A stretch of 59,655 nucleotides of DNA from positions 64,001 through 123,655 of the forward strand of contig NMRA01000805.1 of assembly GCA_002633005.1 (NCBI GenBank). The letters are read 5' to 3'. Shown here one piece after another: positions 23,142-35,000 of this stretch. Below the pieces are notes generated by a model, which was given only the letters and a program-made list of their open reading frames with translations, did not search any database and was not told the origin of the DNA. Each line of letters begins with the position of its first letter. Within the stretch, counting starts at the first letter, position 1. This stretch comes from Phoronis australis (lineage: Eukaryota > Phoronida > Phoronidae). Position numbers and translations under genes: made by a program.

Positions 23142-23303
23142 AACTCTGTCTAGTTAAATCAGTTTTTGGCCACAATATGATTAAAACCCGGACGATCGCC
23201 GCACAAATAAAAAAGTTCATGTTTAATTCAAAAGACGAAACGTTGAACTGAACATGAACTTTTTTATTTGTGCGGCGATCGTTCGGTTATTAACTCTGTC
23301 TAG
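23142..23303. mobile_element. Foldback element with 36-bp arms and 12-bp flanking direct repeats
   Basis: Arms 23188-23223 and 23251-23286 are inverted copies with one mismatch (CCGGACGATCG versus CCGAACGATCG), enclosing a 27-nt loop. The pair is flanked by the direct repeat AACTCTGTCTAG at 23142-23153 and 23292-23303, which could be a target duplication. The arms are not quite adjacent to the left repeat (about 34 bp intervene), so the element may be asymmetric. A transcribed copy would form a long near-perfect hairpin. Confidence 0.6.
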
Positions 23304-23339
23304 GCATCCGGGTGTCAGAGCGCCCGGGCGTCCCAGCGT

Positions 23340-24490
23340 CCGGCTGTATCTCCTAAATCTTGCAGGATCTTATTGAAATTTGGCAGGTGTGTTCCTATAG
23401 GGTTGACAACAGAGGGTGGCGAGTTTCGGACCGACCCCTCTTTGCTCCCTAGTGGCGATTTTAGTTTTTTACGTTGTCCTCAACCGATTTTCATGAAATT
23501 AGGCACATATGCATCTACTAATGAGAAAACGCTATCCTCCCGCTTTCGGATGGATTCGAGGCATTTTGCTCCATCTAGTGGCCACTATACTATTTTCAAG
23601 TCTGTTTTTGGCGTCCGCCCTCTCAACAAACCATTCTAAGGATGATTGTTAGAAGTTGGTTGTATGTTCTTACTTTGAAGAGGACGGTTGACAATGATTT
23701 TCCGACGACTTCGACTACTGTGGCGCCTCCCAGTGGCAATTGTTTTTTGTGCTCATTGTTGTATCTCCTAAGCCCTCTGCATGATCTTTATTAAATTTAG
23801 CGAGTGTACTTATATGAGGTTGACAATGGAAGACGACGACTTTCAGACAGATACGACGAACACTGTGCCCCCTAGTGGCAATTTCATTTTTTTTCGTTTT
23901 CCTCTGTTTTTCTAATGTTCCTTGGTGGATTTTCATGAAATTTGGTGAAGAGCTTTCTGTTAAAAAACGATGACATTTCCCATTTTCGGACAGATTCGAT
24001 GTAGTTTGCGCCATCTAGTGGCCATTTTTTTACTGTTTTCTAGTCTGTTTTTGACGTCCGCCTCCTGTCAACCAAACCACTGTTAGGATGATTGTGATAA
24101 TTGGCTTGTATGTTCTTAGTGTAAATAGTACTGTTGACGATGATTTTCCAACGACTTCGATCACTGTGGTGCCTCCTACTGACAATTTTGGTTATTTTTT
24201 GCGCCCATAGCTGTATCTCCTAAGCCGTCTGCAAGATCTTTATTAAAGTTAGAATTTAGCATGTGTATTTATATGAAGTTGACAACGGAAGACGACGACT
24301 TTCAGACGGATCCGACGACCTCTGTGCCCCTTAGGGGCAATTTTATTTATTTACGTTTCTTCCTCTGTTTCTCTAAAGTTCCGTGACGGATTTTCATGAA
24401 ATGTAGTGAATATCTTTCTCTTAAAGAAACGGTGACGTTTTCTCGTTTTTGGATAGATTCGAAGTATTTTGCACCATCCAGTGGACATTT
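23340..24490 (+). repeat. Tandem repeat, about 2.5 units of 415-450 bp, with CTCF-like motifs
   Basis: GTATCTCCTAA recurs at about 23346, 23760 and 24210. Each time it is followed by ATCTT(T)ATT(G/A)AA, a GTTGACAA, a GGA-GACGACGACTTTC or GAGTTTCGGACCGACC phrase, and a short box of the type GYGCCHYCTAGTGGC. Each unit holds two such boxes. Those at 23865-23878 and 24008-24021 fit, on the minus strand, the CTCF core CCASYAGRKGGCRS exactly; others have one to three mismatches. No reading frame is kept through all units. Confidence 0.7.
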
Positions 24491-24494
24491 TTAC

Positions 24495-25527
24495 GATACA
24501 AATAAACACCCTTAGAAGAACACCGTTTGCAGTGCATTCGTGGGCGTATTTCAAAGCTCCTCGTTGCTCTTGTTTCCACTTGAGAATGAAACAAGTATTC
24601 TTCGAAAAACCGCGTGTCCTTTATTCACGTCCCTTGGTCATTTGCTTTTCCAAAGCTCTGTTGAGTGTCGAACTGCGTTCAGAGGGTACGAACGGAACGC
24701 AATAATGACTGTTAATAACGACAAGTGTCGTGTATTCAACCAAATTTTACATATCGGAAAACTTGCTGCCGAAGTACAGTCAGATAAGAGATTGGAGATC
24801 TAATGGATGTGACATGCGTATTGTGAAATAAGATGGACATTTATGTGCACTCAGTGCTGGTTTATGACAGTAGGCCCATTACGTTTATGTGAATTATAAC
24901 TCGAGTAATATGAGTCGTCCCAATTTGCTTCCTTCTAGGCACTGTTTATCCAAACGTTCGTCCTATCTCCCGTACCGATTCCAAATGCCTATCTAGGGAT
25001 GTGTACCTCGCTTATCCCAACACCGTCTGTGTTTTAACGTTATTCACAGTCATTTTTCGGGAACGGAAAGGCTGCTCTCGTGCCTCTAAGGGTTTCTTTC
25101 AAACCCATGCAAGCGGTTTCCAACCATCATACCATCCTCAAGGATGTCTTGCTTTCTTTTAGAAACGTGAAAATAAGAGGTCTCTATGAATACTTGGTAT
25201 TAGCTTGTTGTTTTTGTGTCGTGCAGTCTTCTATGAAGGCTATATCGTCACATCTAGGGCAGCGTAGACTCATACATGAAGGCTATTGTCACCTAATTTA
25301 CTCTAAATTGAGAGATGTATATAGCTAACTTTTACCGTGACTCCATCAAGGCCAGTTTATGAGCTGTCTGCCAGACAATTTAATACAAGACATTTACGAT
25401 ACTTCTTTCTTCCGATGTCCCATGGCGAAAAATAACCAGAATGGACAAATCTGCGTTTTGCACAACTGCATGCCAGGACATACCCGCCGTAAGGCGTATT
25501 AGAGTGTTACCCATCGACACCATCTTT
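24495..25527 (+). repeat. Direct duplication copy 1 (1033 bp), part of copy B region
   Basis: Starts GATACAAATAAACACCC and ends CGACACCATCTTT at the N at 25528. It matches 25529-26552 with scattered substitutions and an 8-bp AGAGTGTT present only here near 25501. Confidence 0.9.
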
Positions 25528-25528
25528 N
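25528..25528. other. Single-N assembly joint 3
   Basis: One N separates the two copies of the 1.03-kb direct duplication at exactly their boundary. Confidence 0.85.
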
Positions 25529-26552
25529 GATACAAATAAACACCCTTAGAAGAACACCGTTTGCAGTGCATTCGTGGGCGTATTTCAAAGCTCCTTGTTG
25601 CTCTTGTTTCCACTTGAGAATGAAACAAGTATTCTTCGAAATACCGCGTGTCCTTTAGTCACGTCCCTTGGTCATTTGCTTTTCCAAAGCTCTGTTGAGT
25701 GTCGAACTGCGTTCAGAGGGTACGAACGGAACGCAATAATGACTGTTAATAACGACAAGTGTCGTGTATTCAACCAATTTTACGTATCGGAAAACTTGCT
25801 GCCGAAGTACAGTCAGATAAGAGATTGGAGATCTAATGGATGTGACATGCGTACTGTGAAATAAGATGGACATTTATGTGCACTCAGTCCTGGTTTATGA
25901 CAGTAGGCCCATTACGTTTATGTGGATTATAACTCGAGCGATATGAGTCGTCCCAATTTGCTTCCTTCTGGGCAGTATTTATCCAAACGTTCGTTCTATC
26001 TCCCGTACCGATTCCAAATGCCTATCTAGGGATACGTACCTCGCTTATCCCAACACCATCTGTGTTTTAACGTTATTCACAGACATTCTTCGGGAACGGA
26101 AAGGCTGCTCTCGTGCCTCTGAGGGTTTCTTTCAAACCCATGCAAGCGGTTTCCAACCATCATACCATCCTCAAGGATGTCTTGCTTTCTTTTAGAAACG
26201 TGAAAGTAAGAGGTCTCTATGAATACTTGGTATTAGCTTGTTGTTTTTGTGTCGTGCAGTCTTCTATGAAGGCTATATCGTCACATCTGGGGCAGCGTAG
26301 ACTCATACATGAAGGCTATTGTCACCTAATTTACTCTAAATTGAGAGATGTATATAGCTAACTTTTACCGTGACTCCATCAAGGCCAGTTTATGAGCTGT
26401 CTGCCAGACAATTTAAGACAAGACATTTACGATACTTCTTTCTTCCGATGTCCCATGGCGAAAAATAACCAGAATGGACAAATCTGCGTTTTGCACAACT
26501 GCATGCCAGGACATACCCGCCGTAAGGCGTATTACCCATCGACACCATCTTT
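25529..26552 (+). repeat. Direct duplication copy 2 (1024 bp)
   Basis: Partner of 24495-25527. This copy continues into unique right flank (GTCCCTGTATG), while copy 1 owns the left flank. It lies within duplication copy B, so in a corrected assembly copy B would be about 1 kb shorter. Confidence 0.9.
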
Positions 26553-26744
26553 GTCCCTGTATGTTCGTTTACACCCAGCGGCATACAAAACCACACACGA
26601 TTGTCTTGACGACAAACCATGTTACCCACAAGTAAAACAACAAAGAAGAGATGCCCATTCTTTGATTTAAAAGTATCCCCATTGTGGGCAACTGGTGTCA
26701 TGAACATTCTTATTGGGTAAGGTCACTTAGAGTCTTGCACTTCA

Positions 26745-27345
26745 ACGATTATGGACTGAGGCAAATCCGAGAAAGGCATCGATCCATTTCCCATTGGTTG
26801 CGACTACCTTTTTCCCACATTCCTTGCCACTCCTCTACCAGGGTCACAACCCCCACGCGGGTTGTGGCTGTGGACAGGATTCATTTTGTTCATCCATGAA
26901 CAACATGTGGCACATACTGAGCGACAACACCACGTTCCTTACAATATAGCTTTTTATCACTCCGGCTGGTCTGCTCACTCAGCTTGTCCGGAACCTGCTT
27001 TGCAGGTTGTTATAGCCCAGTTGGCTGTTTGATGTACCCACTTGGTACTTTATTATATGATTTTTGCCCATTTGGCAGTTGTACCCATTTGGTACTTGTT
27101 ATAGATTTTGCCGTTTTGCTCGACCCAGTTGGTAGGCAATCGACCAATACACATTATGTATCCATTTGTTACTATGCTAACCTGTGCCACTTAGTATTCG
27201 ATACTCAATTACACATTAGGTATCGTAAATGTGTGTGTTATCTCTTGTAATTAAGCAATCCATCTGGTTCCTTCTGTGAAATATTCATTTGTAGAGCTGA
27301 AATTCCCGATACAACATAAAATATATATTATTGTTGTTGTTTTGT
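26745..27345 (+). repeat. Extra segment in copy B with degenerate short tandem repeats
   Basis: Absent from copy A, where TTGGGTAAGATCACGAGTC leads within about 70 bp to ACTAAATTCATCACTTTC. From about 26990 to 27235 it is built of variations on CCCA-TTGG(C/T)A and CCACTTGGTACT, spaced about 18-35 bp. No protein-coding evidence. Confidence 0.5.
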
Positions 27346-28100
27346 TTGTCCCCAATAACTAGATTCATCACTTTCGTGTCAGCCGTCCTTTCGAAGCTAT
27401 GCAGTGTTCAGCCTTTAGTGATGAAACTTGACATCAACTGTCAAAACTCGACACTGCTAGAAATGCCCCCTTCAATCCTTTTACGGTTTAGCATATTCGA
27501 GACATTCTTACCGATTGATTAGACAAGTTACGTTCAGCCAAATGTACTTTAAACACGAAAGTACGTAACTCATTGTTGATAGGATATTTCCTAATCAACA
27601 CGAGGTAAAGTTCACTCCTTGAAAGGTAAGACTCGTAAATTATTGTAATCATACAGTAGATTAGACTCATATTTCAGTTATCGATAGCTTTATTTAGAAC
27701 ACACAATACAATGTAATGCAATATATAACAAGGTACAATATACAAAACACGTTTTCTAACATTACGCAACTTTAACACTAGTAATTTGATGAGTAGCAAA
27801 ACAAAACTCGTCGGAACCTCTACATTAATCACAATGTAATTTTAGATAGCAAAAATTGTCATTGACAGTTTCTTGTGACGAACAGCCTTGTACGCGTGGA
27901 TTCTCACTGGATGAAGCGACATTAAACCATGCAGGGCATTTGTCAAAAACAAATTTTGATTTAGGCCACTTGTCTTGCTTCTTATTCAGTTAAGAAGTGA
28001 TCGCTGTGCTCATGAAGAACTGACAGTTGGCATTATTTTTTCAGAGCAAGCGCACAACGCAGGTGACGGCGAGACCTGAATTGTTCGATGCTTGATTTGA

Positions 28101-29048
28101 AGAAGGAACTGTCAGTTCTTTCCAAGTTAAGAAATCGCACTTATTTTGACTGAGGAGCAATTTGAGACCAAAATCATCTCGATAAGTTGACTACATAAAA
28201 ACAAAAAGCATGTGGGATTTTAATACCGCTTGTAAATTCATTCACAGTATTTAGGTATCAAAAAACGAAAAATAAATTAAGCCACATAAACTCCTTAAAC
28301 CGACCTCATACCTTACCGTGATAGGACGTGACGTCCGTTACCAGCAAGAACATTGATGCCATCAGAGACTCGATAAAACGCTTCATATGAAAATGTATTT
28401 AGGTTGGTCAACCCTAAAGTCGCTTATTGCACGCCTTGCCTATAACTTGAATTGCCCGCTCATTCGGTAACAATTCAAGACTAAATAAGTGTGGCAATGT
28501 TCTTAAACCCTAAAGCGCCTCAACATTCATAGCTAAACAGCGGCGAAGCTCCCTTGTAATTTTGTCACATTCATAAGGACTAATGTTCCCCGCCGCGCTG
28601 ATGGCAATAGAGTGAACCGCCCGCCAATGCACAGAATTCTTGATAGTCTGAGATCCTATGCTCTCAGTTTATGCTGTATAATATTTTCACATTTATTGTG
28701 CTCGGTTTTACGGTTATTAGGTTAATATAAGACCCTGTTACGCAGATGTTCTGGTCAAGCTGGCAAAATGTTCGACCGCATATTGAGAAATTATCTGTAA
28801 ACTTGAAACTCCTGGAGCGGGAATTCACAGGAGCTGTTCAGTTAAACATTTTTTTAGTGGCAACACCAAACGCTATGAAAGCGCGCAAGAACCAGCATTT
28901 TCTTATAAAATGTGTACACCTGATGTAAATGTACTGCACGATTTACAAATAAACCAATCAATCAAATTTCGGCAGACAAACTGCACTTTGAAAGTCATTC
29001 GTTCAACCTTCTATTTATGCTGTAATTCTGAAGTGGTTTAAGTAAAAT
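28101..29048. other. Intergenic stretch and 3' region of the SLC26 gene
   Basis: No gene recognised. On the minus strand an AATAAA lies at 28697-28692, about 350 bp beyond the SLC26 stop codon, and could end that transcript. A 60-codon + strand frame at 28746 has no recognisable similarity. Confidence 0.45.
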
Positions 29049-32000
29049 TTACAGATGCGTGTCCACTGGGTTTTCACCAGGGTCAGCCACATAAATTCTA
29101 TGGTCGTTATTTCTCGAAGATTCTCGTAATACGCGAACGGCGTCTTCAACCGTGGGTGCCTGTTGAAAGTCCTTAATGTTGAACTTCTTCAATGTCTTTT
29201 CCACGTATCTCTGCAAAAACGTCTCAGATTTAGATCGTGTGTGGTGCACATGTGTTGGGGAAGAATATTTCAATAGAGTAATAGACAGTTCGACATTTTT
29301 TCGTGTATAAAATCCCTATCCTTGTGACCGGAGTTATCTTGAAACATAAGAATGTCTCCGCGAATTAAGGCCGCTATAAACTCGCGTTTTGCACAAAAAG
29401 GCTTCCTCCAAACTTTTGATTGAGACCTCTCACCGTTATAAAATTGGTCTCAGCTTGTTCCTTACTCAGATGAAGAGTGACTTCTGGGTTTGTAAAGAAG
29501 TAACAGTTCGTAGTTCCTTGAGATCATGCTCGGTGCATAAAATGACACACCGTGACAAGTCAACTTGTAGATACTGATCTCAAGCAGTAACGAAATGTGA
29601 GTTCTTTCGAAGCAACGATTTGAAGCCAATCTCATAACGGTAAGTCGTCTACATCAAAAATTATGATGGATGGCCAGTTTATTGCCTCTGTAACTATTTC
29701 GCATAGGTAGTCATCCGTTAATTAGCCAATCTTACTTACATGCAACTTGTCCTTTAACTTGACTAAGCATGCGCGACGAGAAACTCAGTGGAATTCATTC
29801 ACATGAGGAAAATTCAATTCAAAACGTTTCAGCTTCAAAGTTTTGAAATGCTTCTAAGACTCCAACTTAATTTTTCGTAAAAGAGTAAAGTCAAAACTCA
29901 CATGTCCGTTTAAGCAGGCGTAAACAACTTTGACGTTGCGACTAGACAAGTCATCATGCCACGATTCAAGAAAGTGGATGCCAGACGTATCGATGAAATA
30001 CACGTGGGTAAAGTCGATCACCACCCCCAAACAACTCTCATCTGCAAGGTAACGTCGCGTTATGCAACAATACGTGTCTAGAAATAGAACTTCGCAACAT
30101 TACCTGTTTATGTTAGCTTAATGTTGTTTCACTGATTAAACGAGACCACACCAAGTGGACGGAAGTGTTGCTAATGGGAAAGCAAACTCAGTAAGGATCC
30201 CGAGAGAAGCAAGGGACCTTCCTGTAGAAATGCCTGGATTTATGTGAATCACGTGGACCCCTTATTACACGAACGTCTCTACGCAGATGAACTATTTTTA
30301 TTCTTATTTTTTCAAGTGTAAAGAAGAGGAACCTTTATTGACTTGCGCCACCTAGTGAACATCGAGTTCCCCATTAGAAGAAGAAACATGAAAACGAAAA
30401 AAGCTTGAGAGTTAGAATACGTCGAGAGTCGTCCATGACTCCAGAGGGAAGCCGTATGAAGATAAACATGAATCGACTTTCCATGAACAGAGCCTTGGGT
30501 AATCGTCTTATTCCTAACCCGGCTTATAAATTACAAGAGCATGCGACCATACTGAACCCGTGTTGAATGTGCGACATAAGCTCTGTTTGTTCATACCTTC
30601 GTGAACTTCATTCAGTATACGGTCTCGAAGAGTTTCCACTTGGGTGAAGTAAAGTCCTCCTGACGGCTGGAATATCAGTACCTCACGAGATGTCGTCAGT
30701 GACTACGAAAGCATGTGAAAAACTGGCATTAGATGAAATATGTGCATACTATCGTGACACATGTTATCCTCTTTTTACACCATATGGGTGTTTTTTTTTT
30801 CAGTTATCTTTCCTCTAGGTCGTCACGATACGTTCCTTGTATGGTTAGGAGCACGTGAAGAATTTTGTTGCTATTTTGCTCTCACTTTTTGAGAAGAAAG
30901 CAGAGTACAAAACTGTAACAAGTAGATCGGTAGGCAAACATAAACACTGAAAACTTAGCAGTCGACATTCTAGTCCTCTTTATGTCCTGTTTATTCCTGG
31001 ATTATCCATTACGCACAAGTATCCACAGAGGGCACCCTCGAACAGTCGTGGAGACTTAAAACCGTGGCGACGGGCGTAGGCTAACTGCTAAATTGTGGTC
31101 ACGTATGTACCTCGGAGCCTGCGACTGGGGCGTGCATGGGAAATTTGGGACGACGGAGGGAAGCTCAAATTACTAGGACCACTGAGTTTTTGTAGCCTTC
31201 GCCCTCCAAGAATAGAAACCGCACCGGTACTGCTGTGTTCCTAAGTGCAAGTTGCATATCATTGGGGTCTAGTCTACTCACAACTATTCCGTCGTCTCCG
31301 TGATTCAGTCCATTGTTGTCACCACCCTCTTCCAACTTCGCGTGTTTAACCAGAATTTTTGAGTGTGCTTGTGAGTATAGAATAATGCCAATCGACAGCC
31401 CAATGCTGGTGACGATGCCAACCTGAGGTATATCAAAAATTAAATTGGCTTGACGTCTTTTTTGCATCTCATGCAATTTTCGAATAGCTATAATTGTCAG
31501 AAGTCTTCTTGAACTTTGTTAGACATCCAAATAATCAAATACTGTTAAGGCGAGGCATCTACGCGGCTCGTCGTAGTTACTTTCCAAAGCAAAATAATTC
31601 TGTGATAGGGAAATTAAAACATTGTACAACAATATGCAGTTTCAACATTTTCATGACTAAGCAACCTACCTCAATGTCGTCGAAGATCGCCAAAAAGAAC
31701 ATAAAGAGGAAGGGGAAGAAATCCGCTTCTGAAAAAAATTCAAAGATTGTTAACAAATTACATTTCCTGGAATGCTTTTAGATAACAAATTGATTTCTTA
31801 ATTTGTATAGCCAAAGAGTTTAAGCCTGAGATGTGACACAAACACGAGGCACTTTTCTCTCTGATATGACACACGGAGTGAAACCAATTTCATCCTTGTG
31901 CGAATGCACTGACGATAAATTTTGATTTTTTTATAAACCCAATGTACATATTTTGTTGTTTTTACAAGCGCAGTCTCACTTTTAGCTTTCCACGTCTTAC

Positions 32001-35000
32001 AGATGAAGGTTACATCAAACATCCCTGCTACATCAGTCATGATAATGGCCGCCAGTGCAGCGGTTGGTATGTACTGGATGTAGGGAGTCAATGTGCCCAC
32101 CACAAGGACCACAACGAGGCCAGTGAAAACGCCACCTAGCTGAGACTTCACACCTGCTTTTGCATTAGCTGCTGAACTGAAAGTAGATCAATAGACAAAG
32201 TTGTGCATAAAACGTAATTTAAGTATCCGTAACGTAAGTAACATACAATAATTAAATCTGCATGCCCCCCTGTTCAACTGACTAAAAATAAAAACAGAAT
32301 TAGGCCTTTTACTCTCATAAAATCGGTCACATAATATTCCTTTCCGTGAAGGAATCTCATTCCCATTACCATCTCTAGTCACAGGCGCTATGTTCAAATT
32401 CGTTATTATGGGTTGGCCAAGTATTACGAAAATATCTTATAGGGTCATATAGGGATTCCTATTGGAATTTGTATTCATATGATCATACAGCATTCCAATA
32501 GGAAATCCAATAGGATCCTATAGGAAACTGCGTTGGATTCGAATAAGATGGTACAGGAATAGTTATCAGCAATCTTATAGGAAATCCTATTGGATCTTGT
32601 TGGATCCTAAAAGATATTGGTACAAATTTCATAGCAACCCAATAGGAAACTTTCATGGAAAATTTTCGTAAGGTAACGACAATAAACTCTGAAGTGATAG
32701 TTTTCTCGATTCACTGATAGTTTCTATGCTCGATTTTCGTTTTTTAGCCAGCTAAACAGGGCGAAATGCAGCTTTTAAGTTTGCAACTACGTGTTTCATT
32801 TTGTTTTCCCTTTCATGAAGCATGACTTCTAATATCTTTATTTTGTAATTACAATTGAGTAATTAGGTTTACTGCTGATGTAGGTACATCCGAAGACAAC
32901 ACGGATTTGAAGTTTCTGAACAACACATACGAACCAAGGGTTTGCTTATTCGTGTATCAAAATATGTCATATAATGCAAAAGGGTTTCGTTTTTATTGCG
33001 CTAAAATTTTACCTGGAGTGACTGGCGCTGACTGGAATGGCGCCAATGAAACAGCCAAGAAGATTGGCGACACCCACTGTGAACGTCTCCTGGGAGTAAT
33101 CCAAGCGGTACCCGCTCTTGAAGGCTACAAAGGAAACCAATCAGGTCACAATAAAACGGTATTAAATCCATGCTTTCACTTAAAAACCAAGTTTTGATCA
33201 CCTCGTGACCTGAAATTTTATGATCTTTCCGAGCCCAGAAAACACTTCTAACTTGAGTAAGGAATAAGATAAGATCAATTTTATAGCAGTGATTAATCAA
33301 AATAGAAATTTATTTTTGACAGAACGCACGGGTTTAATGCCGCAATAATTTGAAGCACATAAACTTATGGACCCAATGTGAATGTCAGAGCTATCATCTT
33401 TTGGTTCTTGTATGCTCTGATGATATCAAGTTGAAAGCAATTACTCGTCGGAAACAATGGAAAATAAGCGAAAGAATTGAGAATGTATACAGAAGATAAA
33501 CAACTCTGTTTATCTTTCTCATCGTGTACCTCTTGAAGAAAAGGAAATTGGACCTACCCATTGCCTTCCCTACAGCCAACGCCTCCAGAACGCTGACCAA
33601 AGGCATTGTGAAGAATCCACCGCCAATTCTCTGGAAAATGGGAATCGTGAAACATTTTCAAACCTTCTTATTTTGGATTGTCTCACTTTGGGAGGCCTGT
33701 TGGTCATATTGTTAACAATAGTCGGACTTCCGATAGACACTTTTGAAATGCAAGACCTCCTGAAGGATGGTAAATCCTTGTTTAGCCTGTTACTCAACGA
33801 CTTTTGTGAGACACAACGATTAGCACACATTGAAACAAGATGACTGCCAAATCACTAACTTCGAACAGCAGGATGTATTTTGCGACACAAAGAGAACAGT
33901 AATGCTCCAACATCCTGTGGCAGAACCAAGATGAAATGACAAAAAGAGCTTACAGTGTCATTTTAATGATTACCAGGCTTAGTTGCGTGATGCAAAGGTA
34001 ACATACGTACTTTGTATATGGCACCAGTCGAAACAGTGATGTTGTCGTACTCTAAGGTGAGATTAGGTATTCTCCACAGCGGGAGTCCATCAGGTACCCC
34101 CGTTTCGCCAACCAAGGTGACGTTGGGAATGCCCGTTATTTCATCGGCCACTAAGCTGGCCCCGACTGCTGCAGAGCAAATGACAACTATGGCGTAGCGA
34201 GCTGCAATCAAAATAATTCCATTTTGACCTAAGCAGAAAAAATCGACTGAGAACCCAAAGAAGTGAAACAAAAAATGTTGTATTTCGACAGTGAATTCTG
34301 TAAAGTTCAATTTTAAGACTAGCCCCCAAACGAAACACGAAGCCTTTATGTCATTTCAAAGATAATAAATGAGTATCTGGTGTTGGATTGTACATGAAAA
34401 AGTCTGCTTCAAGATTCTACACCAAAATCAGTTCCGTGATTGAGAAATTTTGTCTTGACAGCAGAGCCCTGGTTTTGACATGGTTTGACGGCACTGTAAT
34501 AACGAACATTGACCTAAGTGGATATACCTGCACCGAGGAAAGACGCAACAGCCAGCAGAATCCTTTTCGAACGCGGTGTGTCTTTAGTAACTTTTTTGCT
34601 CAATGTTTCGCCCACATCCATTATTCCCTGAATAATAAAATCGTATTTCGTTATCATAATCAATCCAAAAGTAATTGCCAGCTTCGTTATTAGAAAAGTT
34701 GATGATCGTTTGTCCTGTGACAATGTTCAGTGTTAAACGGACTTATGGGATATTACGCCATAAAACATTCACAACATTGTTAGTCACGAAAAAGTAAACG
34801 GAAGCAACATCTGGTCAACAATTAAATTGATCAATACGTTCTGAAAAGACGAATATTCTAAATATCCATGGATGACAGAACCAAAATTTACACCATATCC
34901 TGTATGACCACGTGACCAATTTACCAATTTACCTTCAGGGTGAGCAGAACCACGAGGCACACAGCTGCCACAATTACGTTCCAGTAGCTGAAAAGTGGAT

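Larger units (their letters stand above)
24775..28100 (+). repeat. Dispersed long duplication, copy B
   Basis: Partner of 17758-20730, sharing the landmarks listed there. Copy B lacks the THAP-bearing insertion and the 20240-20470 insertion of A. It carries its own extra stretch at about 26745-27345 (separate entry) and the artificial 1.03-kb doubling. Confidence 0.8.

Noticed and set aside
23373-23639. 88-codon frame over the tandem repeat
   Set aside because: Later repeat units do not keep the frame; it is an accident of the first unit.
26113-26361. 82-codon frame repeated at 25080 and 26113
   Set aside because: The repetition is explained by the N-flanked duplication; the matching stretch of copy A near 19110 does not keep the frame.
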